Assembly: GCA_023416695.1 (NCBI GenBank)
Contig: JAEZGY010000022.1
Location: 1-55,546, forward strand
Direction of reading: 5' to 3'
DNA from: Bacillota bacterium
GTDB taxonomy: Bacteria; Bacillota; Clostridia; Lachnospirales; Lachnospiraceae
DNA: 55,546 nucleotides
This document shows positions 7,865 to 15,764 of this stretch, piece by piece. The notes beneath the pieces are model-generated. The model searched no databases. It was not told the origin of the DNA and saw only the letters and a list, made by a program, of their open reading frames with translations. How positions within the stretch are numbered: the first letter of the stretch is position 1; every line of letters begins with the position of its first letter. The position numbers and the translations under genes were made by a program.

Positions 7865-9327
7865 AAATATATCAAATTATGATACCTTTCCTAATGCGTA
7901 CGGCAATGATTTACTTAATGGGCGTTCAGTATTTAGGTTTGAACTCTTTATTCACATCAATACTTCAAGTGCTAAATCTTGCTGAGTTAGGCGTAGGATC
8001 TGCCATGGTTTATAGTATGTATAAGCCTATTGCAGAGGATGATTCTGTTTCAATATGTGCGCTAATGAGTCTTTATAGAACTTACTATAGAATTATTGGA
8101 GGGGTAATTGCTGCAGTAGGTCTGTCGATTACACCTTTTATTCCAGAACTGATTAGTGGGGATGTACCACCTGATATAAATATATATATCTTATATTTAT
8201 TAAACCTTGGAGCTACGGTTTTATCGTATTGGCTATTTGCATATAAGAACAGTATTTTTACGGCACACCAAAGAACAGATGTTGCATCAAAAGTAACATT
8301 AGTCACTATTACCATTCAATATATCTTGCAGATACTTGTACTAATCATTTTCCATAACTATTACTACTTTATTATTGCAGCTTTATTGACTCAGATTATG
8401 AATAATATTGTAATCGCAGTTTATGCGGATAGGGTTTATCCCAATTTTAAACCATTTGGGTCCGTATCTCATGAAGAAAAAACAAAGATCAATCATAAGA
8501 TGAAAGACTTATTTTTTATACGAATAGGCTCTGTGGTAATTGATTCTGCTGACACAATTGTTATTTCGGCATTTTTAGGACTTACTACATTAGCTATATA
8601 CCAAAACTATTTTTTTATTATGAATTCGATTTACTCTATGGTTGTAATAATTATGTGGTCAATCACTGCTGGAGTAGGGAATAGTTTATTAACAGAATCA
8701 TTGGAAAAAAATTATAGAGATTTTAAATCACTAACGTTTATTATTAGTTTTATTTTGTGTTTTTGCTGTGTATGTTTTGTGGGGTTATATCAGCCTTTTA
8801 TGGAGTTATGGGTAGGAAAGGATTTGATGCTAGCATTTCCTCTCGTGATTTTTCTTTGTATTTATTTTTACACAAGACTCATTGTTTCCATATGGAATGT
8901 TCCTAAAGATGCGGCAGGTTTGTGGCATACGGACAGATTTAGGTCTTTAATTGCAGCAGGTGTGAATCTAACATTAAATCTGTTGATGGTTACTTATATA
9001 GGGCTCTATGGAATATTACTATCTACGATCATTAGCGTTGTAGGGATTTCTTGTCCTTGGATATTACACAATGTTTTTAAATATATCTATAAAAGAGGCA
9101 TAAAAGAATACTTAATAACGATATTGAAATACGCAGCCTGTACAGTGATATGCTGTTTTATTGGTCATGAACTGAGTTCAATAATCCTTATTGGAGGGGT
9201 TATTCAATTAGTGGTGAATGGAATAATTTGTAGCATCAGTTCATTGTTATTTTTAATAATCTTTTGTCGAACCGAAGAATATAAGAATTCAAAGCAAATA
9301 TTTTTGAGGGTGGTAAAAAGAAGATGA
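7804..9327 (+). CDS. wzx: Wzx-type polysaccharide flippase
   Basis: A 507-residue integral membrane protein with about 12-14 hydrophobic segments, beginning GTG (MAKIQRTQNARNNIVFGF). The N-terminal pattern of ARNNIVFGFILKIYQIMIPF then YLMGVQYLGLNSLFTSILQV is characteristic of the MATE-like oligosaccharide flippases that move undecaprenyl-diphosphate-linked repeat units across the membrane. It is the first gene of the polysaccharide cluster, and its stop overlaps the next start (ATGA at 9324). Together with the Wzy-like polymerase at 15765 it marks the cluster as Wzx/Wzy dependent. Start choice is uncertain because the ribosome site (GAGGTAATG at 7789) is weak. Confidence 0.88.
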   Translation: MAKIQRTQNARNNIVFGFILKIYQIMIPFLMRTAMIYLMGVQYLGLNSLFTSILQVLNLAELGVGSAMVYSMYKPIAEDDSVSICALMSLYRTYYRIIGGVIAAVGLSITPFIPELISGDVPPDINIYILYLLNLGATVLSYWLFAYKNSIFTAHQRTDVASKVTLVTITIQYILQILVLIIFHNYYYFIIAALLTQIMNNIVIAVYADRVYPNFKPFGSVSHEEKTKINHKMKDLFFIRIGSVVIDSADTIVISAFLGLTTLAIYQNYFFIMNSIYSMVVIIMWSITAGVGNSLLTESLEKNYRDFKSLTFIISFILCFCCVCFVGLYQPFMELWVGKDLMLAFPLVIFLCIYFYTRLIVSIWNVPKDAAGLWHTDRFRSLIAAGVNLTLNLLMVTYIGLYGILLSTIISVVGISCPWILHNVFKYIYKRGIKEYLITILKYAACTVICCFIGHELSSIILIGGVIQLVVNGIICSISSLLFLIIFCRTEEYKNSKQIFLRVVKRR

Positions 9328-10319
9328 AAAAATTGGGAGAAGAGATCTTTTTAATAATCGGATTGCTATTTACTAATTTAATCCATTGTAGCTGGATTTT
9401 TGGCAATACATCTGAGTCTATGCTTGTCTTAGCGAATAACGTTGGAAGAGGCGGATTGTTTTTATTCATATTATTTTTGGGCAGTTATATTTGGAAACAC
9501 AAAGATAATCTAAATAGTCTTATCCTGCAGCTTTTAGGTATCTATGTAATATCTTTTTTATTCCATATTGTCACTGATTGTTGCGTGGGTTCTTTTTCAG
9601 GAATTAAGGGTACGTTCTACCAGTTTATTAGAGGGACTCCGGGCAATCTATGGATCGTATACGGTGCTTTGGTGTTTTCCATATTGGTTATGGTCTATGA
9701 AAGGTTTAATCTAAATAAACATAATAAGGCACTAATACTTTTTGGGGGAGGGTACTGTATAGTTGCGCTTACTCTGTTTTGTTATGCAAACGTTTATAGT
9801 GGATTTCTCTCTTTTGATAACGGTTTCATAATGAAAGCTTTCAATAAGATATTAGGCTCCGATAGAAGCCCATATGTTTTAGCAATCCCCTTTATGCTGA
9901 TTGGTGCTTATATGGAGGAGAAAAAGAGTAAAAAATGGAAGGTTAAGTTGCTATGCCCAGTATTATTTTTTGTTTTATGGTGCGTAGAAGTTCTTCTGAT
10001 AAAGAGAATTACAGCTAACTATAATATATATATGACGATGATAGGGGCTATTTCTGTGATTAGTTTATATATGGTATTGAAAAATGTTTTTGCTGAGGAA
10101 AAATCAGTGTCAAAGAAAATATTAACTTTCTATGTTGCGTTATTTGGTATTCAGTATTCCTGTAATAGGTTTATAGTATACTATTTTGATTTAGCATTTG
10201 TGTGGCAATATTTAGTTTGGTTTTTTTGTTACTGCGTATTGATGATAGTAATAATAACATTACTGCATAAGGCTGGTGAGAATGTTGATAAAGAGAATAA
10301 GGAGAAAAATATACAATAA
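9324..10319 (+). CDS. acyltransferase-3-like membrane protein
   Basis: A 331-residue protein with about nine to ten predicted membrane helices. The spacing and the segments NLWIVYGALVFSILVMVYER and SPYVLAIPFMLIGAYMEEKK resemble the mid and late helices of membrane O-acyltransferases of the acyltransferase-3 (OafA/WecH-like) family, which acetylate surface sugars. The usual N-terminal signature with an Arg-Asn/His pair before the first helix is not clear, so the assignment is moderate; it might instead be a polymerase-like protein. Its start overlaps the flippase stop and its end overlaps the next gene, so it is part of the operon. Confidence 0.55.
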   Translation: MKKLGEEIFLIIGLLFTNLIHCSWIFGNTSESMLVLANNVGRGGLFLFILFLGSYIWKHKDNLNSLILQLLGIYVISFLFHIVTDCCVGSFSGIKGTFYQFIRGTPGNLWIVYGALVFSILVMVYERFNLNKHNKALILFGGGYCIVALTLFCYANVYSGFLSFDNGFIMKAFNKILGSDRSPYVLAIPFMLIGAYMEEKKSKKWKVKLLCPVLFFVLWCVEVLLIKRITANYNIYMTMIGAISVISLYMVLKNVFAEEKSVSKKILTFYVALFGIQYSCNRFIVYYFDLAFVWQYLVWFFCYCVLMIVIITLLHKAGENVDKENKEKNIQ

Positions 10320-10911
10320 ATATAGGAATGTAAGGTTTTCTCATAAATATAAAAAACAGCTTTCTGGACACGGAGTAGTTAATTCAAATAAAAATGATTT
10401 CTTTAATATTGACAGAACTAGCATGCTTATATTGAAGGGGGATTTAGATATGTCTAGTTTATCCTTTGGCAATAATCATCGTTCTTCTCTGCTTAGAATG
10501 GATGAAAAATCTATATTAGAGTGCAATGGATTTCATTTTATGTACGGAGCTGATATTCAGCTTTTTAAAAATTCACATTTAGTTCTAGGTAAAGGCTCAT
10601 TTATAAATTCCGATTGTAAAATTCGTTGTCATAAAGAAATCACTATTGGAGAGGGTTGTGCTATTTCACACGACTTTACAGTAATGGACTCTAATTCTCA
10701 CGAATTGGATGGTAGTAGAAATACGAAACCAGTACATATTGGTAATCATGTTTGGATTGGTACAAGAGTCACGGTTCTTAGTGGTGTGACAGTTGGAGGT
10801 GGAGCTGTAATTGCAGCGGGTTCCTTGGTTACAAAGAATGTACCGGAAGACTCATTAGTTGGAGGTGTGCCAGCTAGAATATTAAAAGAAAAGGTTGAGT
10901 GGAAGTTTTAA
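10276..10911 (+). CDS. left-handed beta-helix acyltransferase
   Basis: A 211-residue hexapeptide-repeat acyltransferase of the maltose/galactoside O-acetyltransferase type. The C-terminal half carries the repeats and the family ending: GNHVWIGTRVTVLSGVTVGG, GAVIAAGSLVTKNVPEDSLV, GGVPARIL. The probable catalytic His is in the segment VMDSNSHELD. Acetyl-CoA is the usual donor and a cluster sugar the likely acceptor. The start may be GTG 10276 or ATG 10282; both overlap the end of the preceding gene. Trimer assembly in the cytoplasm is known for the family. Confidence 0.85.
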   Translation: MRMLIKRIRRKIYNKYRNVRFSHKYKKQLSGHGVVNSNKNDFFNIDRTSMLILKGDLDMSSLSFGNNHRSSLLRMDEKSILECNGFHFMYGADIQLFKNSHLVLGKGSFINSDCKIRCHKEITIGEGCAISHDFTVMDSNSHELDGSRNTKPVHIGNHVWIGTRVTVLSGVTVGGGAVIAAGSLVTKNVPEDSLVGGVPARILKEKVEWKF

Positions 10912-11888
10912 TGAATAGGTATGAACATCCAGTTACCTATGCGGTCTGGTCTAAAAGCAAAGAAACTAGATATAATAGCACATCTGGTGGTGCTTTTTCT
11001 GAGTTTGCAAAAGGTATTCTTTCTGAAGGTGGAGTAGTGGCTGGTGCCAGATATAATGAACATAATCTTGTTGAACATGCCATCGTAGATAATTACAAAG
11101 GGATTGAAGAGTTAAGACAATCCAAATATATGAGTAGTTCCATTGGCAAGGTATATAAAGAAATAAGAGCAGAACTAGAAAAAGGAAGATTGGTTGCATT
11201 TTGCGGTTCTCCTTGCCAAGTTGCTGGTTTATATTCATTTTTAAGAGATGAATATGAGTATCTCTTTACCATGGATTTTATTTGCCGTGGTATGGACTCA
11301 CCAAAAGCGTTTAAGGCTTGGATTAGTGAGATTGAGAATAAAGAAAGAAGTAAAGTAACTAAAGTCTGGTTCAAATATAAAGAGGGCGGTTGGAAGTCAT
11401 CTCCTCGAAGAACTAGATTGGATTTTGAAGATGGATCTTATAAAGTCTATGAGGCAGAACGAAACCTTTATATGCACTATCTTACGTCAAATCTTTATAT
11501 AAGACCTTGCTGTGGTGATTGTAAATTTAAGGGACTCCCGAGAAAAAGTGATGTAACATTTGCGGATTTCTGGGGAATAGAGGAAGAACTGGATGATGAT
11601 CGAGGTACATCAGTGCTTCTGATTAATAGCGAAAAGGGAAGAGAATACTTTGAAAAAGTGAAGGATAACATGGAGGTATATGAAAAAGATTTCAATGCCA
11701 TATTAGGTGGAAATCCGATGTTTTCTACTTCAGTTGTTATTCCCCCAAAAGCGCATGATTTCTTAGTTGATTTGGATAATATGGTATTTAGCCAAGCCAT
11801 TAAAAAGTATTTACCGACTACATCACTTTGGCGCAAAGTAGCCAGAAAAGCAAAACGATTCATAGAGACAGTACTGAGGAGGGCGTAA
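10911..11888 (+). CDS. FrhB-like Coenzyme F420 hydrogenase/dehydrogenase beta-subunit-type protein
   Basis: A 325-residue protein starting at the ATG at 10911 that overlaps the previous TAA. It has the FrhB core seen in polysaccharide clusters: STSGGAFSEFAKGILSEGGV near the N-terminus, VAFCGSPCQVAGL with the paired cysteines, DFICRG, and IRPCCGDCKFKGLPRKSDVT followed by FADFWGIEE. FrhB proteins bind flavin and iron-sulfur clusters and move electrons. In exopolysaccharide clusters their reaction is not established. Most such proteins carry an N-terminal ferredoxin domain; this one does not, but the next gene encodes exactly such a ferredoxin, so the two probably work as one enzyme. Confidence 0.82.
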   Translation: MNRYEHPVTYAVWSKSKETRYNSTSGGAFSEFAKGILSEGGVVAGARYNEHNLVEHAIVDNYKGIEELRQSKYMSSSIGKVYKEIRAELEKGRLVAFCGSPCQVAGLYSFLRDEYEYLFTMDFICRGMDSPKAFKAWISEIENKERSKVTKVWFKYKEGGWKSSPRRTRLDFEDGSYKVYEAERNLYMHYLTSNLYIRPCCGDCKFKGLPRKSDVTFADFWGIEEELDDDRGTSVLLINSEKGREYFEKVKDNMEVYEKDFNAILGGNPMFSTSVVIPPKAHDFLVDLDNMVFSQAIKKYLPTTSLWRKVARKAKRFIETVLRRA

Positions 11889-11889
11889 A

Positions 11890-12099
11890 ATGAGTGAGAA
11901 TAAAAAACCAATCCCTATCTTATATAATCGCCCTGAGGAATGTTGTGGCTGTACCGCATGCTACGCAATTTGCCCAGAGAGTGCTATAAAAATGGCAGTA
12001 GATGAGGAAGGTTTCGACTATCCACACATTCATTCAGACCTTTGTATTAGGTGTGGAATGTGCTTGAAGGTCTGCCCGATAAAAGCAGCAAAGTGTTAG
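11890..12099 (+). CDS. 2[4Fe-4S] ferredoxin
   Basis: A 69-residue ferredoxin with two cluster motifs, CCGCTACYAICPESAI (Cys about 18-28) and CIRCGMCLKVCPIKAA (Cys about 54-64), each C-x2-C-x2-C-x3-C-P. It starts one base after the FrhB-like stop with GAGGAGG (about 11877-11883) as ribosome site. Position and size match the N-terminal ferredoxin domain normally fused to FrhB-like proteins in polysaccharide clusters, but here it is free-standing and follows rather than precedes the FrhB domain. It is the likely electron donor or acceptor of the FrhB-like protein. Apparently complete, with stop TAG at 12097. Confidence 0.9.
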   Translation: MSENKKPIPILYNRPEECCGCTACYAICPESAIKMAVDEEGFDYPHIHSDLCIRCGMCLKVCPIKAAKC

Positions 12100-12250
12100 A
12101 GAAGCATACTCAAAAAAGGTACACTTTATCAAATTAGTACATATTATGTAGGAGAACATGGTGATTCTCAATGATTTCAATACGGTTTGACCTATTGGTA
12201 AAGTAAGTAGATTCCCATCTTGCGAGGACCTTGTGTGGGAGTGTTTTTGT

Positions 12251-14032
12251 ATGTATCAGCATTTTATGAAGAGATTTTTTGATATAGTTCTTTCAACACT
12301 TGGCATTCTTGTACTATTGCCTGTTTTCTTGATTCTGGCCATAGTTATAAAGATAGAAGATCCGGGGCCGGTCTTCTTCCGGCAAAAGCGCATCGCAAAG
12401 GATAGAGATGGGGAAAAGCAGTTTTTTACAATTTATAAATTTCGTACCATGAAGTGGGGGACCCCTCCTGATACTCCCACTCATTTGCTGAAGAATCCTA
12501 TGCAATATCTAACCAGAGTGGGAGGCCTTTTGAGAAGGACTTCAATGGATGAGTTGCCTCAGCTCTTTAACATATGGCTTGGACAGATGAGCATAGTGGG
12601 GCCCCGTCCGGGTTTATGGAATCAGGATGACCTTTATGATAAGAGAGCCAGGTATGGTGTCAATGCAGTTACTCCTGGCCTGACCGGTTGGGCGCAGATC
12701 AACGGTAGAGATGAGCTTGATTTAGATGGTAAGGCAAAGTTCGACGGTGAGTATGTTCAGAAGATGAGTTTTGCCTTCGATAGTAAATGTATCCTTTTAA
12801 GCATTAGAAGGGTTTTAAAGTGCGATGGCATTGTGGAAGGAAAAACGGAAGGAAAACGGAAAGGGTTAAAGATATTGGTAATTTGTCAATACTACAATCC
12901 GGAACCCTTTCGGATTAGTGATAGCTGTCAGGAGCTAGTGAAAAGAGGCCATCAGGTTACAGTAGTAACTGGCACACCGAATTACCCAATGGGTAAAATC
13001 TATAAAGGGTATGAGAAAGGTGCTAAGGCAGATGAAGTGCTGGGTGGCGTGAAGGTTCATAGATGTAAGATTAAGCCTCGTAAAACAGGTGTATTTCATC
13101 GGTTCCTAAACTACTACAGCTATCCCTACCAGTCCCAAAAGTATATTCGTAAACTGGATGGAAACTACGACGTCGTACTCATTCATCAACTTTCCCCGGT
13201 CATGATGGCAAAGGCAGGAATTAAGTATGCCAAGAAACATAACAAGAAATCCGTGTTATATTGTTTAGACCTTTGGCCAGAAAGCCTTGTATTTGGTGGG
13301 ATTGGTAGAAATTCCACTCTCTATAAATTCTTCCACAAAGAGTCAGCAAAGATCTATCAGAACGTGGACAGAATTCTTGTTACCTCACGCTCCTTCTCAG
13401 ACTACTTTGCAAAGGAGTTTGGAATCCAGAACGTGGGTTACATGCCACAATACGCAGAGGATTTGTTTCATCCTACAGAGTGTAGAAAAGAACCCAATGA
13501 GTATATTGATTTGATGTTTGCTGGTAATGTCGGGACAGCTCAGGGTGTTATGACTGTTATAGAAGCTGCTAAAAAGTGCAAAGACATTGAGAACTTAAGA
13601 TGGCACATTGTGGGGGATGGCATAGAATTAGAGAATCTTAAGAACATGAGCATAGGCTTGCCCGTGATATTCCATGGCAGAAAGCCAGTAGAGGAGATGC
13701 CGAAGTTCTACTCCATGGCAGATGCAATGCTCGTTACCATGCAAAAAGATCCCATCCTTTCTCTCACACTTCCTGGAAAGGTTCAGTCCTATATGGCAGC
13801 AGGTAAGCCGGTGATCGGTGCGATTGATGGAGAGACTCAGAAAATAATTGCTGAGGCTAATTGTGGTTTTGTTGTGGGAGCGGAAGCTGCTGATGAGCTA
13901 GAACAAGTGGTGAGAGAGTTTATTGCTACGAAGGAGAAAGAGAAGTTAGGAAGAAACGGACGAGAGTATTATGAGAAGAATTTCTCTCGGGAGATTTATA
14001 TGGATACGCTACTACGTAATCTGAAAGAGTAA
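12251..14032 (+). CDS. fusion of phosphoglycosyl transferase and GT4 glycosyltransferase
   Basis: One continuous frame with two enzymes. Residues 1-195 are a PglC/WcaJ-type monotopic phosphoglycosyl transferase: a re-entrant hydrophobic segment (FFDIVLSTLGILVLLPVFLI), PGPVFFRQKR, FRTMKWG, the catalytic Asp-Glu pair in RRTSMDELPQLFNIWLG, MSIVGPRPG and PGLTGWAQINGRDELD. It would load the first sugar phosphate onto undecaprenyl phosphate. After a Lys/Gly-rich linker (VEGKTEGKRKGLK) comes a full WbuB-like GT4 enzyme with YYNPEPFRISD, VVTGTPNYP, LDLWPES and PGKVQSYMAAGKPVIGA. WbuB transfers L-FucNAc in E. coli, and UDP-L-FucNAc genes are present at 23025-26487. ATG 12251 (GGGAG at 12237-12241) is preferred to GTG 12233. 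Confidence 0.9.
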   Translation: MYQHFMKRFFDIVLSTLGILVLLPVFLILAIVIKIEDPGPVFFRQKRIAKDRDGEKQFFTIYKFRTMKWGTPPDTPTHLLKNPMQYLTRVGGLLRRTSMDELPQLFNIWLGQMSIVGPRPGLWNQDDLYDKRARYGVNAVTPGLTGWAQINGRDELDLDGKAKFDGEYVQKMSFAFDSKCILLSIRRVLKCDGIVEGKTEGKRKGLKILVICQYYNPEPFRISDSCQELVKRGHQVTVVTGTPNYPMGKIYKGYEKGAKADEVLGGVKVHRCKIKPRKTGVFHRFLNYYSYPYQSQKYIRKLDGNYDVVLIHQLSPVMMAKAGIKYAKKHNKKSVLYCLDLWPESLVFGGIGRNSTLYKFFHKESAKIYQNVDRILVTSRSFSDYFAKEFGIQNVGYMPQYAEDLFHPTECRKEPNEYIDLMFAGNVGTAQGVMTVIEAAKKCKDIENLRWHIVGDGIELENLKNMSIGLPVIFHGRKPVEEMPKFYSMADAMLVTMQKDPILSLTLPGKVQSYMAAGKPVIGAIDGETQKIIAEANCGFVVGAEAADELEQVVREFIATKEKEKLGRNGREYYEKNFSREIYMDTLLRNLKE

Positions 14033-14036
14033 GGGA

Positions 14037-14978
14037 ATGCTAGGAATGAGTAAGATATTAGCGATTACTGGTCCAACGGGGCCTAAGTCAGGGTCTAGTT
14101 TTTTACGACTAGTAATGGAACACATACAAGTGATACAGACCATGTTTCCGGATGGAATAAAACTATTAGTACGAAATCCGCAGAAGCTTGATGGAATAGA
14201 GAATAGGATTACTACCTACCAAATCTGTGTGGGTAATTTAGAGGATGAGGAATACGTAAAAGATGCGTTGCAGGATGTGGATACTCTTATTCACATAGCG
14301 GGAATCAATCAGTCAAAAACAATTGTGAGAGCGGCAGCAATGAGTGGTGTTAGAAGAATCCTTGTAGTACATACTACAGGAATCTACTCAAGATACAAAA
14401 AAGCGGGCGAAGAGTACAGAGAGATTGATGACTTTGTCTATCAAACATGCAATGAGAATAACATAATTATTACGATTCTAAGGCCAACCATGATTTATGG
14501 CAATAGCCAGGATAACAATGTAATTAAGTTTATAAAAGCGGTAGATAAGCTACCCATTATGCCCGTGGTAAATGGAGCAAGATACAAGCTACAACCTGTT
14601 CATTATGAGGATCTTGCAGATGCATATTATCGAGTTCTGGTGAATGAAAATGAGACTGCTAACAGAGACTTTGTGCTATCTGGAGGCAGTGAGATTGAAC
14701 TTAGAGAGATGCTAACAGTCATCGGTAAGAATCTTGGAAAAACGGTAAAGTTTATCAGTATTCCATTTAAAATGGCATATTTGGGAGCCTGTGTTCTTTA
14801 CTATTTGACTTTTAAGAACCTGGATTATTGCGAAAAAGTACAGCGCCTATGCGAACCACGTGTTTATTCTCACGATGAGGCAACAAAAGCATTTGGGTAT
14901 CATCCTCGAACGTTTGAAGAGGGAGTGAGAGAAGAAGTCAAAGCGTATCTATCAAAAGGTAAAGGTTCGGAGGGTTGA
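14037..14978 (+). CDS. NAD(P)-dependent sugar epimerase/reductase (extended SDR)
   Basis: A 313-residue short-chain dehydrogenase of the sugar-epimerase type. The Rossmann loop is unusual: ITGPTGPKSGSSFLR instead of TGxxGxxG. The later parts are normal: VDTLIHIAGINQSKT, HTTGIYSRYKK containing the Y-x3-K dyad, LRPTMIYGNSQDNN and PVHYEDLADAYYRVL. It lies four bases after the phosphoglycosyl transferase fusion, a position where WbpV/WreQ-type reductases that finish a 4-keto sugar (for example QuiNAc) are found. That role is an inference. Start may be 14037 or 14046. Confidence 0.75.
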   Translation: MLGMSKILAITGPTGPKSGSSFLRLVMEHIQVIQTMFPDGIKLLVRNPQKLDGIENRITTYQICVGNLEDEEYVKDALQDVDTLIHIAGINQSKTIVRAAAMSGVRRILVVHTTGIYSRYKKAGEEYREIDDFVYQTCNENNIIITILRPTMIYGNSQDNNVIKFIKAVDKLPIMPVVNGARYKLQPVHYEDLADAYYRVLVNENETANRDFVLSGGSEIELREMLTVIGKNLGKTVKFISIPFKMAYLGACVLYYLTFKNLDYCEKVQRLCEPRVYSHDEATKAFGYHPRTFEEGVREEVKAYLSKGKGSEG

Positions 14979-14979
14979 G

Positions 14980-15747
14980 ATGATTCCGCATGTCATTCAT
15001 TTATGTTGGTTTGGAAGAGGGGATTATCCGGCATTAGCGCAGAGATGTATAGACAGCTGGAAGAAAAATCTGCAAGACTATAAAATAATGCTATGGAATG
15101 AAGATAGTTTTGATGTGTATTCCAATGAGTATACAAGGGCGGCGTATCAACAAAAAAAATGGGCATTTGTAAGTGATTATGTGCGTTTAGTGGCCTTGGA
15201 ACAGTATGGTGGTATCTACATGGATACCGATCTTGAAGTGCTTCGAGATTTCTCCACTTTGTTGGAAAGAGGCGGATATATCTCTTCTAAGGTAGAAGGA
15301 GGACTGATCACCGCTGGTTTTATTGCAACGAGGGCTCACCATCCTTATGTACAGACGTTAAAAAAACGATATGAGGGTAATGCATGTAAAAAACCAAATG
15401 GAGAAGTTGAATTTTTAATGAATCCCCTCATTTTTACTAAGGTTGCCATGGAGATGTATGGGTATAAAATAGCTGATGAATATCAATCTTTTCAGGAATT
15501 TACAATCTATCCGTTAGAGTATTTTATGCCATATCGTAAAACAATCTTGGGGAAAGATCCTGAGAAGCACTCCAACTATCTACTGACCAATCATTCCTAT
15601 GCAATACATCACGACATGGGTTCGTGGGGGAATGAATCGAAACCAGCAAGAGTAAAACGTGCTTTGGCTCGTCTTTGCCTTCCTCGTAGAACATATCTAT
15701 GGATGAAAGAAAAAATGTATAAAAAGAAATTATCTGGTAGGGTTTGA
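14980..15747 (+). CDS. GT32-type glycosyltransferase
   Basis: A 255-residue enzyme with the GT32 (DXD sugar-binding) pattern: IPHVIHLCWFGRGDYP at the N-terminus, AFVSDYVRLVALEQYGGIYM and the metal-binding DTD (YMDTDLEVL). It ends with NHSYAIHHDMGSW, typical of capsule-cluster members. It adds one sugar to the lipid-linked repeat unit from a nucleotide sugar, in the cytoplasm. It starts two bases after the previous stop with GGAGG. Donor and linkage cannot be told. Confidence 0.88.
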   Translation: MIPHVIHLCWFGRGDYPALAQRCIDSWKKNLQDYKIMLWNEDSFDVYSNEYTRAAYQQKKWAFVSDYVRLVALEQYGGIYMDTDLEVLRDFSTLLERGGYISSKVEGGLITAGFIATRAHHPYVQTLKKRYEGNACKKPNGEVEFLMNPLIFTKVAMEMYGYKIADEYQSFQEFTIYPLEYFMPYRKTILGKDPEKHSNYLLTNHSYAIHHDMGSWGNESKPARVKRALARLCLPRRTYLWMKEKMYKKKLSGRV

Positions 15748-15764
15748 CGAGGAGCTATAACAAA

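Noticed and set aside
10966..11374. Minus-strand frames opposite the FrhB-like gene.
   Set aside because: Antisense shadows without ribosome sites or recognisable domains.
12100..12232. A stretch after the ferredoxin reads TYYVGEHGDSQ, recalling the GEHGDS motif of lactate dehydrogenase.
   Set aside because: Only this short match is present, followed at once by stops in frame; no other lactate dehydrogenase segment is seen. Chance is more likely than a gene remnant.
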